NCBI RefSeq assembly: GCF_001696535.1
Contig: NZ_MBQE01000001.1
Coordinates: 744,001-808,000 of the forward strand
Direction of reading: 5' to 3'
From: Stappia indica
GTDB lineage: Bacteria > Pseudomonadota > Alphaproteobacteria > Rhizobiales > Stappiaceae
DNA: 64,000 nucleotides
Under the pieces are notes generated by a model. That model saw nothing but the letters and a program-made list of their open reading frames with translations. It was not told the origin of the DNA and did not search any database. The translations under genes and the position numbers were made by a program. Positions 21,083 through 29,696 of this stretch are shown here, in pieces. Within the stretch, counting starts at the first letter, position 1. Each line of letters starts with the position of its first letter.

Positions 21083-21102
21083 TGACGCTTACGTTTTAGT
21101 CA
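21083..21102 (-). promoter_or_regulatory. Candidate operator upstream of mccB
   Basis: A symmetrical sequence TGAC-N4-ACGT-N4-GTCA lies in an AT-richer stretch upstream of the leucine-catabolism genes. LiuR, a MerR-family repressor of liu genes in proteobacteria, recognises palindromes with an ACGT-like core, so a LiuR site is plausible but unproven. Confidence 0.4.
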
Positions 21103-21146
21103 ATACCATCCATATTCTATCAATAATTCAGAAACTTGCTTCTATT

Positions 21147-21794
21147 TCAATCGACCTCGTCCGCATCGACGACCCATGTTTCGGTCGCCGCGCCCTCGCG
21201 CCACTCCACCAGGATGGGATGCGCCATGACCGCCTCCGCATAGGCGCGCTCGACCTCGCCCATCGGCAGAAGGTAGGTCAGGAAGCGGGTGACGACGGGC
21301 GCGAAGAAACAGTCAGCGGCGGAAAAGGCGCCGAACAGGAAATTCCCCTCACCCGCATGGGCGGCGCGGCACTCGCGCCAGATCTCGCACACCCGCGCGA
21401 TGTCCTTCGTTGCATCCGGCAGGCGCGGATGCGGCGAGGGCGTGCGTCGCAGGTTCATCGGGTAATGCCCGCGAAGGTCGGGAAAGCCGGAGTGGAACTC
21501 CGCGCAGATCGAGCGCGCACGGGCCCGCGCGGCCCGGTCCTGCGGCCACATCCGCCCCGCGGGGGCAAGCTCGGCAAGATACTCGATGATGGCGAGGGAA
21601 TCCCATACCGCCAGATCGCCGTCGACCAGCACCGGCACCCGCGCCGCCGGAGACACCTCCCTGACGCGACTGGCGAATTCCGGCGTATCGAGCGGCACCA
21701 GCACCTCCTCGAAGTCGAGACCCGAGAGCCGCGCGGCAGCCCAGGCGCGAAGCGACCAGGAGGAATAGGTCTTGTTGCCGATCACCAGTCTCAT
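21147..21794 (-). CDS. Glutathione S-transferase family protein
   Basis: A 215-residue GST with an N-terminal thioredoxin-like domain starting RLVIGNKTYSSWSLRAW, a pattern seen in a proteobacterial GST subgroup with a serine-rich active site, then VPVLVDGD and WDSLAIIEYLAE. The substrate is unknown. Of two in-frame ATGs (21800 and 21794) I prefer 21794, since GGGGAG sits only 2 bases before the first but 7 before the second. It lies between the mcc promoter region and a divergent secreted protein gene. Confidence 0.87.
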   Translation of the reverse strand: MRLVIGNKTYSSWSLRAWAAARLSGLDFEEVLVPLDTPEFASRVREVSPAARVPVLVDGDLAVWDSLAIIEYLAELAPAGRMWPQDRAARARARSICAEFHSGFPDLRGHYPMNLRRTPSPHPRLPDATKDIARVCEIWRECRAAHAGEGNFLFGAFSAADCFFAPVVTRFLTYLLPMGEVERAYAEAVMAHPILVEWREGAATETWVVDADEVD

Positions 21795-21898
21795 GCGCAT
21801 TCTCCCCTGCAGGCGGCAATAACGCCGGTATCACGCAACCCTTCGTAAATGTGGCAGGGATAGAATGATCCCCTCAATCCCCGCTCCCGCAAGGTCCG

Positions 21899-22483
21899 AT
21901 GATCCCGTTCCCGTTGCAAGCCTCCAGACTGGCGCTCGCCGCGAGCCTGGCTCTCCTGTCCGTCATGGCCGGGACGGCTATCCCCGCAAGGGCGGACGGC
22001 CAGGCCTACCGGTTGGCCAACACGGCGATCGTCAGCGGAACCGAGGCGCATCTGGAGGTCCAGCCGGGAGAGCTCGACCAGCGCATCGTGTATATCGAAC
22101 GCCGCGAGGGCGGCGAAGAGCTGCTGCTGAACATCGGTACTCCGTTGAAACTATGGAGAATTCCCGACGGGCTGGCGCGGATCACCTGGCCCCATAGCGA
22201 GGGGATGTCGCTGTCGCGCGAAGACGCCATCGCCCTCTCCGGCCGCAAGAGCGCCGCGGATGTGCCCACCTGGGGCGCAGATGTCAGCTGGCCGGAAATC
22301 GGACCGGTGATGCTTATCCTCTTCGAGGCCGGGCCGGAAAGCTATGGCGGGTTGCTGTCGAGTGCACCCGCCGGCATCGGCGTCCTGCGGCAGATGATGT
22401 TCCAGACGGTCGACCCGCGAGCACGCCCGCGCAGCAGCCATGCCCGCCAGGCGCCTCTCGGCGTCGAAACGCTACCCGACTGA
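21899..22483 (+). CDS. Secreted hypothetical protein
   Basis: A 194-residue protein that I do not recognise. It has a signal peptide (residues 1-32, ending ARA) and a soluble remainder without cysteine, repeat or known motif. The ATG at 21899 follows AAGG closely. It converges with the rhodanese gene, the stops being only 3 bases apart. Codon use looks like its neighbours, and the signal peptide argues that it is real. Confidence 0.6.
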   Translation: MIPFPLQASRLALAASLALLSVMAGTAIPARADGQAYRLANTAIVSGTEAHLEVQPGELDQRIVYIERREGGEELLLNIGTPLKLWRIPDGLARITWPHSEGMSLSREDAIALSGRKSAADVPTWGADVSWPEIGPVMLILFEAGPESYGGLLSSAPAGIGVLRQMMFQTVDPRARPRSSHARQAPLGVETLPD

Positions 22484-22486
22484 CAT

Positions 22487-22903
22487 TCAAGACTTTTTCG
22501 GGGAGCTGCCCGGCAAGTCGACCGGTCCGCCGGCCTCGCGCCAGGCCCCGAAGCCCCCGGCGACATGCGCCACCGGCGCGAGGCCCATCTGCTGCACGGC
22601 ATGGGTCGCCAGCGCCGACCGCCAGCCGGCGGCGCAGAAGAAGACGAAGCGCTTGTCCTCGCCGAAGACCGGCTTGAAATAGGGGCTTTCCGGGTCGACC
22701 CAGAACTCCAGCATGCCGCGCGGCGCATGCACGGCACCGGGGACACGGCCCTCGCGCTCCAACTCCCGGATGTCCCGGATATCCACGAAGACGACCCCGG
22801 GATCGCCATGCAGCGCGACGGCCTCGCCGACCTCCAGCGTCTCGATGGCGGCATTCGCTTCCTCGAGCAAGGCCTTGTATCCCTTGGTGATCTGTCCCGC
22901 CAT
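22487..22903 (-). CDS. Rhodanese-like domain protein
   Basis: A 138-residue single-domain rhodanese. The domain begins with VVFVDIRDIRELEREG and carries the active-site loop FFCAAGWRS, whose cysteine would hold a persulfide. Such proteins transfer sulfane sulfur to acceptors such as thiols. It is probably cytosolic. The start follows GGGAGAG. A hairpin and the 43-residue membrane gene lie upstream. Confidence 0.88.
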   Translation of the reverse strand: MAGQITKGYKALLEEANAAIETLEVGEAVALHGDPGVVFVDIRDIRELEREGRVPGAVHAPRGMLEFWVDPESPYFKPVFGEDKRFVFFCAAGWRSALATHAVQQMGLAPVAHVAGGFGAWREAGGPVDLPGSSPKKS

Positions 22904-23034
22904 CGCTCTCTCCCTGCACTCCGGCACGCGCCGCCCGGCTCCCGGGCGGGCCGCCATGTTTGCCGAGCCGTCGGCGCAGGGCAAGCCCTGTCCCCGCCGG
23001 AAACGCCGCCGAGCACGGGCGCAGAACGCGAAAA

Positions 23035-23056
23035 GGGCGCGGATTTCTCCGCGCCC
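23035..23056 (-). terminator. Terminator after the 43-residue membrane protein gene
   Basis: A perfect 9-base stem (GGGCGCGGA/TCCGCGCCC) with a 4-base loop, followed on the minus strand by TTTTCG. It closes the short gene at 23124-23255. Confidence 0.7.
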
Positions 23057-23123
23057 TCGGCAATTCCTGCAGTTCGATATGTTGACCGCCCTTGCGCCTC
23101 CGCTGTCGCGGGCGCGGCACCGC

Positions 23124-23255
23124 CTAGTTCGCGATGGCCACGGTCGCGGGGGTGACATCCCCGCCGAACACATACATCAGCGCAAGCGCGCCACCCGCCA
23201 GGAGAACGACCCAAGCCGTTACACCCCAACAGGATTTCTGAACCTGTTCGTCCAT
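23124..23255 (-). CDS. Small single-pass membrane protein (43 residues)
   Basis: A 43-residue open frame: a short polar start (MDEQVQKSC), one hydrophobic segment of about 22 residues, and a short tail. An AAGGA ribosome site 7 bases before the ATG and a clean terminator after the stop support expression. Similar tiny membrane proteins are common unannotated genes. No function can be assigned. Confidence 0.6.
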   Translation of the reverse strand: MDEQVQKSCWGVTAWVVLLAGGALALMYVFGGDVTPATVAIAN

Positions 23256-23440
23256 GAAGTTCCTTGTTGCCCGAGTGTGGCGGCGCGTGTTTTGCCCCCA
23301 GCGCCGCGTTCGGTCCGAGGCGGGATTTAACGATTTGGCAATTATTTCGCAAGCGCAAAAAATGTGCGAGCTGACCTGCACGTCACGCATGACGGTTCGA
23401 TGACCCTCGCCAATCCTCTTGCGATTTTTGCGCGAAAGCG

Positions 23441-23513
23441 TCTCGAAATTTTGCGACGAGCTCTCGAAATCCGTATCGAAATTCGAGAATTTTCGAGACT
23501 CCCGTCTCGAAAT
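23441..23513. repeat. Clustered TCGAAAT-type direct and inverted repeats
   Basis: TCTCGAAAT occurs at 23441, 23462 and 23505, with ATCGAAAT at 23475, and inverted copies ATTCGAGA at 23481 and TTTCGAGA at 23491. Six copies in 73 bases lie in the 412-base gap (23256-23667) between two minus-strand genes. The rest of that gap shows no gene. The array could be a multi-site regulator target or a remnant repeat. Confidence 0.5.
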
Positions 23514-23667
23514 CGCAACCCGGCCTCTCCGCCGAAAACGGGGATAAGCGCCGGCGCAGACAAACAGGCGACCGGACACGCAGGCAACGGGGATATCCGG
23601 CTGTCAGCCGGGAACCCCGGCCGTCCTTGCCGGTCCGGCGATCATCATCTCGCAGATGCGAAGAAGG

Positions 23668-24051
23668 TCAGCGGCGGGGTGTCAGGATCTCGGTGCCGAC
23701 CCCTTCGGAGTCCGCAACCGTCCACAGACCTTTCAGCGAGCCGTCGGGCTCGATGCTGTAGATGACGAGGCCGATGGCGGAGCCGAGCGAGTAGCCGGCC
23801 GAGAAGGCGGACCCGTTGCGCATGCAGATGCCCTGCGACACCGTATCGCCGGTGGTCCACTTGATCCGGCAGGTCGTCGAGCTGGTCTGCGTGACGACGG
23901 CGGTGCCGCGATAGGCGGACCCGTCGAGATTGGTTCCGGCGACGTCGTAGGTCCCGCCGATCGACTGGGCGCCTGCCGGCGCCGCGGCCGCCGCAATGCC
24001 CGCGCACAGGACCGCTGCGCGCAGCCCCCTCACCCAGCCCGTCATGTCCAT
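23668..24051 (-). CDS. Secreted conserved hypothetical protein
   Basis: A 127-residue protein with a signal peptide (about 29 residues, ending AGA|QS) followed by a beta-rich domain: IGGTYDVAGTNLDGSAY, a TTCRIKW segment, ICMRNG, and a C-terminal GLWTVADSEGVGTE. Two cysteines in the mature part could form a disulfide. Similar proteins occur in Rhizobiales, but I know of no assigned function. ATGs at 24051 and 24045 are both possible starts. Confidence 0.7.
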   Translation of the reverse strand: MDMTGWVRGLRAAVLCAGIAAAAAPAGAQSIGGTYDVAGTNLDGSAYRGTAVVTQTSSTTCRIKWTTGDTVSQGICMRNGSAFSAGYSLGSAIGLVIYSIEPDGSLKGLWTVADSEGVGTEILTPRR

Positions 24052-24162
24052 CCCCTCAGCTCCCGCGACATCGCCAATCCGTCGATGTATCCGCGCGGAT
24101 GGTAATACAGGTCCGCGCGGCTTGCCACGACGACGAGGGGGCTGGCGCATGCGGTCAGCGCC

Positions 24163-25632
24163 TTACGCGATGGAGCGGGAAGCCTCGCGCACCTTCACCG
24201 TCGCCTGCTCGACCCGCACCGTCTCGGACGAAAGCGACTGCATGTTGCTGCTGATGGCGGCGACGCCGGCATGGGCCTGCTGCATGTTGCCGGAAATATC
24301 GCGGGTCACGACGGACTGCTCCTCGATGGCCGCTGCAACGCTCGCCGAAATGTCGCTGATCTCCTGGATGATCGACATGATCGCGTGAATGGAGCCTTCT
24401 GCCTGGGACGAGGACTCCTGCACCGAGGCAATGCGCGCATTGATGTCCTCGGTCGCCTTAGACGTCTGTGCCGCAAGGTTCTTGACCTCGCTCGCCACCA
24501 CGGCAAAGCCCTTTCCGGCCTCGCCGGCACGCGCCGCCTCGATCGTGGCGTTGAGCGCCAGGAGGTTGGTCTGTCCGGCAATGGTGTCGATCAGCTCCAG
24601 CACCTCGCCGATCTTCTGTGCGTTCGCCGCAAGCCCGGTCATGACGGCCGAAGAGTTGCGCGCTTCGTCAACAGCACGCGCAGCCACCCGCATGGCCTGG
24701 TCGACCTGACGATTGATCTCCCCGATGGAGGCGACAAGCTCTTCCGTTGCCGAGGCGACCGCCTGGACATTGCCGGAGGCCTGCAAGGACGAGGCGGACG
24801 CATCGGCCGCCTGCGCACTCGCCTGCGTGATCGCAGCGACCACGGAATCCAGATCGCCGTCGATCTGCTTCTGCACCGCTTCCCGGCGCCTGCGCAACTG
24901 GACCTGTTCCGTGCGGTCGGTGGCAAACTTGACCACCTTCACGGGCTTGCCGTCTTCGTCGAGGATGGGATTGTAGGTCGCCTGGATCCAGACTTCCTTG
25001 CCGCCCTTGCCGAAGCGAAGGAATTCGTCCGCCTGGAACCGGCCCGCGCGCAACTCGTCCCAAAACCCACGGTATTCGGGGCTGCGCGCGTAGTCGTCGC
25101 TGACGAACATGCGGTGGTTCTTGCCGACGATCTCGTCGAGCCGATAACCGATGGCCTTCAGAAAGTTGTCGTTGGCGTCCAGGATCGTGCCGTCCATGGC
25201 AAAGCTGATCACCGCTTGCGAGCGACGAATCGCCTCGATCTCGCCGGCCGTCTCGAGACTGTGCCGCTTGGCTCTGCTGATGTCGTTGGCGATCTTGACC
25301 ACCCGCACGGTGCGCCCCGCCCGGTCGAAGACCGGTGTGTAGGTCCCCATCAGCCAGATGTCCCGGCCGTCCTTGCCGACGCGGCGAAACTCGCCAACGT
25401 ACTTCTCGCCGCGCGCGAGCTGCGTCCAGAACACGCTGTACTCGGCGCTGTCGCGTTCGCTCGGCCGCACGAACATGCGATGATGCTTGCCGCGAATGTC
25501 CTCCAGCGTATAGCCGACCGCCTTCAGGAAATTCTCGTTCGCATCGATAATCGTACCGTCCGGCTTGAACTCGATCAGCGCCTGCGACCTGCCGATCGCC
25601 TCGATGAACGCCGTCTTCCCGCTGTAGAACAT
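24163..25632 (-). CDS. Soluble methyl-accepting chemotaxis protein with two PAS domains
   Basis: A 489-residue chemoreceptor without membrane segments: PAS 1 (about 10-120), PAS 2 (about 132-242, a near duplicate sharing DAN.NFLKA.GY and G.HHRMFV blocks), then an MCP signalling domain whose hairpin tip is recognisable by [19 protein letters not shown]. It should form cytoplasmic trimers with CheA/CheW and sense an internal signal, perhaps redox or haem-bound ligand through PAS. The start at 25632 follows GGGAGAG; the frame upstream runs into AT-rich non-coding DNA. No che genes are nearby. Confidence 0.92.
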   Translation of the reverse strand: MFYSGKTAFIEAIGRSQALIEFKPDGTIIDANENFLKAVGYTLEDIRGKHHRMFVRPSERDSAEYSVFWTQLARGEKYVGEFRRVGKDGRDIWLMGTYTPVFDRAGRTVRVVKIANDISRAKRHSLETAGEIEAIRRSQAVISFAMDGTILDANDNFLKAIGYRLDEIVGKNHRMFVSDDYARSPEYRGFWDELRAGRFQADEFLRFGKGGKEVWIQATYNPILDEDGKPVKVVKFATDRTEQVQLRRRREAVQKQIDGDLDSVVAAITQASAQAADASASSLQASGNVQAVASATEELVASIGEINRQVDQAMRVAARAVDEARNSSAVMTGLAANAQKIGEVLELIDTIAGQTNLLALNATIEAARAGEAGKGFAVVASEVKNLAAQTSKATEDINARIASVQESSSQAEGSIHAIMSIIQEISDISASVAAAIEEQSVVTRDISGNMQQAHAGVAAISSNMQSLSSETVRVEQATVKVREASRSIA

Positions 25633-25964
25633 GGAGTCACTCTCCCGACAACTCGACCGAGGAGAACGTAGCGTAACCCAGATTGAAAAAGTGCTAATCC
25701 GATTAAATAAATCAAGCTGCAATAATAATACCATGGCACTACAATGCGTAAAACTTTATCCAAAACCCGCGACTTGTAAGTAAAATAACTAAAGGAGACT
25801 TAGGAATAAAACTCCGGAAATTCCCCCCATCGCATTTCTGCGGAAAAAAGGGCAAATAACGACGGAAAATGCATCGACACGTTCCCGCACGCAGGCAGTT
25901 GATCCTCATCGCATACGAGGTCAGACTTCGGCCGAAACGCAATGGCAGAGCGAGGACCGCGAAC
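25633..25964. other. AT-rich intergenic region between the chemoreceptor and DUF599 genes
   Basis: About 330 bases between divergent genes, with bases 25680-25870 strikingly AT-rich for this genome. It holds several A/T runs and an isolated AAAGGAG without a nearby start codon. It presumably contains both divergent promoters; I could not assign one with confidence. Confidence 0.4.
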
Positions 25965-26723
25965 ATGATCGACCTGGCCGGAACGGACCTGACGGCGCTG
26001 GCCTGGTTCATCGCCGCGTGGCTGGGATTCAACGTGCTGGTCGAGTTGACGCCGCTGAAAAGACGCACCCTCTCCTACCACATGAACATGCATCGCCGCG
26101 GCTGGATGGAGATGATGAGCCGCCGGCCGGTGCGGATCATGGATGTCGGCATCGCCGCCGGCCTGCAGCAGGGCACCGGCTTCTTCGCCTCCACCTCGCT
26201 GCTCGCCATCGGCGGCTGCTTCGCGCTGCTGACCTCGACGGACTCGATCCTCAAGATGATGAGCGACCTCGGCCTCAAGGGCGGCGGCAACCCGGCGCTG
26301 TGGGAGCTGAAGGTGATCGGCCTGACGCTGATCTACGCCTATGCGTTCTTCAAGTTCGGCTGGGCCTATCGGCTGTTCAACTACGCCACCATCCTGATGG
26401 GCGCGATGCCGGAAGAGAACGCGCCGGAGGAGCACCGCCGCGTCTTCGCCGAGAAGTCGGCCGGGATCATGGTGCTCGCCGGCACGCATTTCAATCGCGG
26501 CCAGCGTGCGTTCTTCTTCTCGGTCGGCTATCTCGGCTGGTTCGTCGACCCGCGCGTCTTCATGGCCACCACGTTCTTCGTGGTCTGCGTGCTGGCGCGC
26601 CGTCAGTTCGCCTCGAGAGCAAGGGCGCTGGCCGCCGCATTGCACCAGCTGCCGTCGGCGCCGATCGAGCCGGCCGGCGGCATGAACACCGACACCGGCT
26701 CCTCGAACCCCTTCACCCGATAG
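25965..26723 (+). CDS. DUF599 family membrane protein
   Basis: A 252-residue inner-membrane protein of the DUF599 family, with about four membrane segments (residues about 10-28, 73-92, 118-140, 190-215). The YHMNMHRRGWM and GTHFNRGQRAFFFS segments are typical. Its function is unknown. I chose the ATG at 25965; the frame extends to 25869 with charged sequence unlike the family. Its last 40 codons overlap the 3' end of the convergent cyclase gene by 121 bases. Confidence 0.85.
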   Translation: MIDLAGTDLTALAWFIAAWLGFNVLVELTPLKRRTLSYHMNMHRRGWMEMMSRRPVRIMDVGIAAGLQQGTGFFASTSLLAIGGCFALLTSTDSILKMMSDLGLKGGGNPALWELKVIGLTLIYAYAFFKFGWAYRLFNYATILMGAMPEENAPEEHRRVFAEKSAGIMVLAGTHFNRGQRAFFFSVGYLGWFVDPRVFMATTFFVVCVLARRQFASRARALAAALHQLPSAPIEPAGGMNTDTGSSNPFTR

Positions 26724-27847
26724 CTGCCGAGCGCGCCGGCATGGCAACCCATGATGTCGGCGATGGCCTCCGAGACGAGAATGTCCTGCTCCAGCTCGCG
26801 GGTCAGCCCTGCGATGCGCGAGGCCAGGTTGACCACTGGCCCGACGACCGTGAAGTCGAGCCGCGCCTCGGCCCCGACATTGCCGAAGAACACGTCGCCC
26901 GCATGCAGCGCGATGCCGACGCGCATCGGCGGCTTTTCGGCGCAGCAGTCGCGGTTCATCTCGGCGAGTGAAGCGCTGGCCTCACGCGCCGCCAGCAGCG
27001 CCTGGCGCGCCGCATGGCGGGCGCTGGCCTCGCAGACATAGGGGAAGACGGCCATGACCTCGTCGCCGATGAACTTCAGCACCTCGCCGTCATGCGCCTC
27101 CACCGCTCGGTTGACCACGTCGAAATAGGCGTTGAGCAGCTTGATCAGCTTGTCGCCGGGAATGGCGTTGGACAGCTCGGTGAAGCCGCGCAGGTCGAAG
27201 AAGCCGACCACGGCGGAGATCGTCTCGCCGTCGCCGCGCTGCACCGTGCCCGCCAGCACGCGCGCGCCGGCGCGCCGGCCGACATAGGTGTCGAGCAGCG
27301 TGTGGCTCATACGCTTGAGGGTGTAGAGCTCGCACAGAAGCGCCAGCGGCCGGGCGATGGTCTCCAGAAGCGAGATCTCCGAGCCGGAGAAGCCGCCGCT
27401 GCGCCCGGTGGCGAAGGTGACGCCCTTCACCGTGCCGTCGGAAAACGGCAGCGGCAGCGCGATGTAATCGGTGAGACCGGCTTCCAGCAGCTCCGGCACG
27501 ATGCCGTAGGCCGGCAGCTCGCCGCCGGCGCGCAGGCGGATGCGCACGCTGCGCCGCTCGGAGAACACCACCTTGAACGGGCTGTTGTCGTAGGCCTTGA
27601 TGCTTTCCGCCGTCTCCATGTACCGGCGCAGCTCGATGCCCTTTTCCGCCGTCCAGGTGATGCCTTCGGTGCGCACGTTGGGATGCAGCACGGAAATGCC
27701 GGTGGCGATCCGGTCGATCTGGATGCCGGCCTCGTTGAGGCGCATTGCCAGCGTCTCGATGAGGGTCGAGACTTCCTCCACCTGCACCGCATCGCCATGG
27801 AGCCACTCCATGACCTCTGCGGCGACCAGACTTGCACTGATTGTCAT
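26603..27847 (-). CDS. Class III adenylate/guanylate cyclase
   Basis: A 414-residue soluble protein: an N-terminal sensor-like region (about 1-195, GAF-like in pattern) and a C-terminal class III cyclase domain (about 200-400). Catalytic features are visible: metal aspartates in FFDLRGFT and FIGDEVMAVF, and the transition-state Asn/Arg in VVNLASRI. It should make cAMP or cGMP from ATP or GTP. I prefer the ATG at 27847, with AGAGGGG upstream; the longer frame has no family features. Its stop lies inside the convergent DUF599 gene. Confidence 0.88.
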   Translation of the reverse strand: MTISASLVAAEVMEWLHGDAVQVEEVSTLIETLAMRLNEAGIQIDRIATGISVLHPNVRTEGITWTAEKGIELRRYMETAESIKAYDNSPFKVVFSERRSVRIRLRAGGELPAYGIVPELLEAGLTDYIALPLPFSDGTVKGVTFATGRSGGFSGSEISLLETIARPLALLCELYTLKRMSHTLLDTYVGRRAGARVLAGTVQRGDGETISAVVGFFDLRGFTELSNAIPGDKLIKLLNAYFDVVNRAVEAHDGEVLKFIGDEVMAVFPYVCEASARHAARQALLAAREASASLAEMNRDCCAEKPPMRVGIALHAGDVFFGNVGAEARLDFTVVGPVVNLASRIAGLTRELEQDILVSEAIADIMGCHAGALGSYRVKGFEEPVSVFMPPAGSIGADGSWCNAAASALALEAN

Positions 27848-28066
27848 GCGCGGCGCCCCTCTGGCATTGGTCCGACCGGCATCCGCAATACCGGCGGCGG
27901 TCCCGCGCCGCACAGGGCACGAGCGAACTGGCTGCGCGCAGGCCCGCCCCGCGCGCGTGGAGTCATGTGGTACGCAAGCACGCGGAAGGGAAGAGGCTGA
28001 AAGACGCCTTCCCTTCACAAGCTCCTGATCGGCCCATCAGGGACAGGCCAGAACACAGGCCGCAGC

Positions 28067-29554
28067 CTACTGGATCTTGCGCCTTTTTGCCTTCGCCGCA
28101 TAGGGGTTCTCGCCCTTGCGGTAGCTGAGGCGGATCGGCGTGCCCGGCATGTTGAACGTCTCGCGCAAGCCGTTGACCAGATAGCGCGTGTAGCTTTCCG
28201 GCAGAACCTCGGGACGCGAGCAGAACACGACGAAATGCGGGGGGCGCGCCTTCACCTGGGTGACGTAGCGCAGCTTGATGCGCCGACCGGCCACCGCCGG
28301 GGGCGGATGGTGGACGAGAACGCCGTCGAGCCAGCGGTTGAGCCGCGAGGTCGACACGCGGCGGTTCCACATATCGTAGGACTGGAACGCCGCGTCCATC
28401 AGCTTGTCGAGGCCGCGCCCGTGCAGGCCCGACAGCGTGACGATGCGCACGCCGCGGATCTGGTTGAGGTAGCGCTCGGTCGCATCGGAGATGCGCTGCA
28501 TCGCCTCGGCGTGGTCCTCGATCAGGTCCCACTTGTTGATGGCGATCACCACGGCGCGGCCCTCGCGGGCGACGAGGTCGATGATCTGCAGGTCCTGCTT
28601 CTCGAAGGGAATCGTCGCGTCCAGCGTGACGATGACCACCTCGGCGAACTTGATGGCGCGCAGCGCATCGGCGACGGAGAGCTTTTCCAGCTTCTCCTGC
28701 ACCCGCGCCTTGCGGCGGATGCCGGCGGTGTCGAACATCTTCACGTGCCGGTCGCGCCAGACCCAGTCGACGGAGATCGAATCGCGCGTGATGCCGGCTT
28801 CCGGGCCGGTGAGCAGGCGCTCTTCGCCGAGGAACCGGTTGATCAGCGTCGACTTGCCCGCATTGGGGCGGCCGACGACGGCCACGCGCAAGGGACGCTG
28901 GGCGCTGCCGGCGGCCGGGCCCTTGTCCTCTTCCTCGACGACCTCGCCGTCCTCGTCGGTGGCGAGCTCCACGTCGGTCTCGGCGATCTCGCCCGGCGGC
29001 AGCGCCGCTTCCGCGGCCCGCGCCTCGGCGGCAAGGGCCGCTTCCTCCTGCTCCTCCACCGCGTCGACCACCGGCCGCAGCGCCTGGTAGAGATCGGCAA
29101 GACCCTCGCCGTGCTCGGCGGACATGGCGATCGGCTCGCCGAAGCCGAGGCTGTAGGCCTCGTAGAGCCCGCTCTCGCCCGAGCGCCCTTCCGCCTTGTT
29201 GGCGATCAGGATGACCGGCTTTTCGGTCCGGCGCAGCATGTTGGCGAAATGGCTGTCGTTCGGCGTGAGGCCGGCGCGCGCATCGATGACGAAGAGCACC
29301 GCGTCGGCATCGGCGATGGCCTCGTCGGTCTGGGCACGCATGCGGCCCTCGAGGCTGGCGGCGTCCGCCTCCTCGAGACCGGCGGTGTCCAGGATGGTGA
29401 AGCGCAGGTCGCCGAGGCGCGCGTCGCCCGGACGGCGGTCGCGGGTCACGCCCGGCGTGTCGTCGACCAGCGCCAGCCGCTTGCCGACGAGACGGTTGAA
29501 AAGGGTGGACTTGCCGACGTTCGGGCGTCCGATGATGGCGATCTTGGCAGGCAC
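28067..29554 (-). CDS. der: Ribosome biogenesis GTPase Der (EngA)
   Basis: A 495-residue essential GTPase for 50S ribosome assembly, with two tandem G domains ([14 protein letters not shown] near residue 8 and [14 protein letters not shown] near 225) and a C-terminal KH-like domain (about 385-480). An acidic, Ala/Glu-rich linker of about 50 residues separates the G domains and makes the protein longer than E. coli Der. The start is a GTG with AGGAC upstream. It is the last gene of the order TPR protein-bamB-der, as in many proteobacteria. Confidence 0.97.
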   Translation of the reverse strand: MPAKIAIIGRPNVGKSTLFNRLVGKRLALVDDTPGVTRDRRPGDARLGDLRFTILDTAGLEEADAASLEGRMRAQTDEAIADADAVLFVIDARAGLTPNDSHFANMLRRTEKPVILIANKAEGRSGESGLYEAYSLGFGEPIAMSAEHGEGLADLYQALRPVVDAVEEQEEAALAAEARAAEAALPPGEIAETDVELATDEDGEVVEEEDKGPAAGSAQRPLRVAVVGRPNAGKSTLINRFLGEERLLTGPEAGITRDSISVDWVWRDRHVKMFDTAGIRRKARVQEKLEKLSVADALRAIKFAEVVIVTLDATIPFEKQDLQIIDLVAREGRAVVIAINKWDLIEDHAEAMQRISDATERYLNQIRGVRIVTLSGLHGRGLDKLMDAAFQSYDMWNRRVSTSRLNRWLDGVLVHHPPPAVAGRRIKLRYVTQVKARPPHFVVFCSRPEVLPESYTRYLVNGLRETFNMPGTPIRLSYRKGENPYAAKAKRRKIQ

Positions 29555-29623
29555 TGTCCTGTAACCCCGGAAATGGCGAAAGCCCGGGCGGAATACACCC
29601 GCCGCGGGCCTGGATCAAATGAA

Positions 29624-29653
29624 GCATCCCGCGCCGTCACGGACGCGGGATGC
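29624..29653 (-). terminator. Hairpin between bamB and der
   Basis: Perfect 10-base arms (GCATCCCGCG/CGCGGGATGC) with a 10-base loop, and a second GC-rich inverted repeat at about 29583-29610. There is no T-run, so this may be an intercistronic stability or attenuation element rather than a full terminator. Confidence 0.4.
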
Positions 29654-29696
29654 GGAAAGGCCGGGAGCTGGCCGGGCGACGCGCGCCCGCGCTCCG

